This document shows positions 6,834 through 6,897 of a stretch of DNA of 6,897 nucleotides, in pieces. A program made the position numbers and the translations under genes. This DNA is from Actinomycetes bacterium (GTDB lineage Bacteria; Actinomycetota; Thermoleophilia; Gaiellales; Gaiellaceae). The stretch is taken from contig JAUXJK010000109.1 of NCBI GenBank assembly GCA_030624785.1, positions 1-6,897 on the forward strand, given 5' to 3'. The notes below the pieces were generated by a model. The model did no database searches. It was not told where the DNA came from and saw nothing but the letters and a program-made list of their open reading frames with translations. Within the stretch, counting starts at the first letter, position 1. Each line of letters opens with the position of its first letter.

Positions 6834-6897
6834 GCCGTCTCCGCGCACGCCCCGATGAGCGAATAGATCGCGGTCAACCCGTCACGTTCACGTTTGA
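6830..6897 (+). CDS. soxA: Sarcosine oxidase alpha subunit, N-terminus only (SoxA/MgdC-like), truncated by window edge
   Basis: Only 22 codons are visible before the window ends. The GTG at 6830 overlaps the soxD stop (GTGA), and the translation VSRLRARPDERIDRGQPVTF followed by TF matches the start of sarcosine oxidase alpha subunits. These begin with a short arginine-rich lead, then a G/E-RIDR motif and an RPLRFTFDG-like strand opening the 2Fe-2S-type N-terminal domain. The large subunit carries NAD, FAD/FMN and tetrahydrofolate-binding regions, all beyond the edge. Position right after soxD matches the soxB-D-A-G order known in bacteria. The call rests on about 22 residues plus gene order, so it is good but not certain. 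Confidence 0.72.
   Translation, partial: MSRLRARPDERIDRGQPVTFTF

Overview
The window reads almost entirely on the + strand and is densely packed with genes. It looks like one catabolic locus of a GC-rich bacterium. The GTGA stop/start overlaps, frequent GTG starts, GC-rich third codon positions and protein types fit an actinobacterium, perhaps of the Thermoleophilia/Rubrobacteria kind. That placement is an impression from the sequence, not a tested assignment.

Layout, left to right: (1) the C-terminal 147 residues of a NuoF/FdhB-type NADH-dehydrogenase flavoprotein subunit, with its [4Fe-4S] motif, probably the NAD-linked subunit of a formate dehydrogenase lying upstream; (2) a stand-alone MoeA-type molybdenum insertase starting at a GTG that overlaps the previous stop; (3) a second, divergent MoeA fused to a C-terminal periplasmic-binding-protein-like (LysR-substrate-binding-like) domain, overlapping gene 2 by 8 nt; (4) a full-length MmgE/PrpD-family protein; (5) a full-length type III glutamine synthetase of the GlnT/GmaS group (glutamate-ammonia or gamma-glutamylmethylamide ligase), with the clearest Shine-Dalgarno site in the window; (6) a small zinc-ligand-bearing sarcosine oxidase delta subunit (SoxD/MgdB-like); (7) the first 22 codons of a sarcosine oxidase alpha subunit (SoxA/MgdC-like), starting in a GTGA overlap and running off the right edge.

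The genes fit a C1 / N-methyl-amine theme. A GlnT/GmaS-type ligase and heterotetrameric sarcosine oxidase-type subunits are the parts used to oxidise methylamine through N-methylglutamate, or to oxidise sarcosine and related N-methyl compounds. Both routes release formaldehyde-level C1 units that can be oxidised to formate. A molybdenum (or tungsten) formate dehydrogenase, for which the left-hand genes supply the NAD-linked subunit and cofactor insertion, would complete oxidation to CO2 and give NADH. The MmgE/PrpD protein is the odd member: its active-site residues look intact but its substrate is unknown. No soxB-like beta subunit lies in its usual place before soxD. No RNA genes, mobile elements, CRISPR arrays or convincing terminators were found. 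There is no gene-free stretch longer than about 100 bases.
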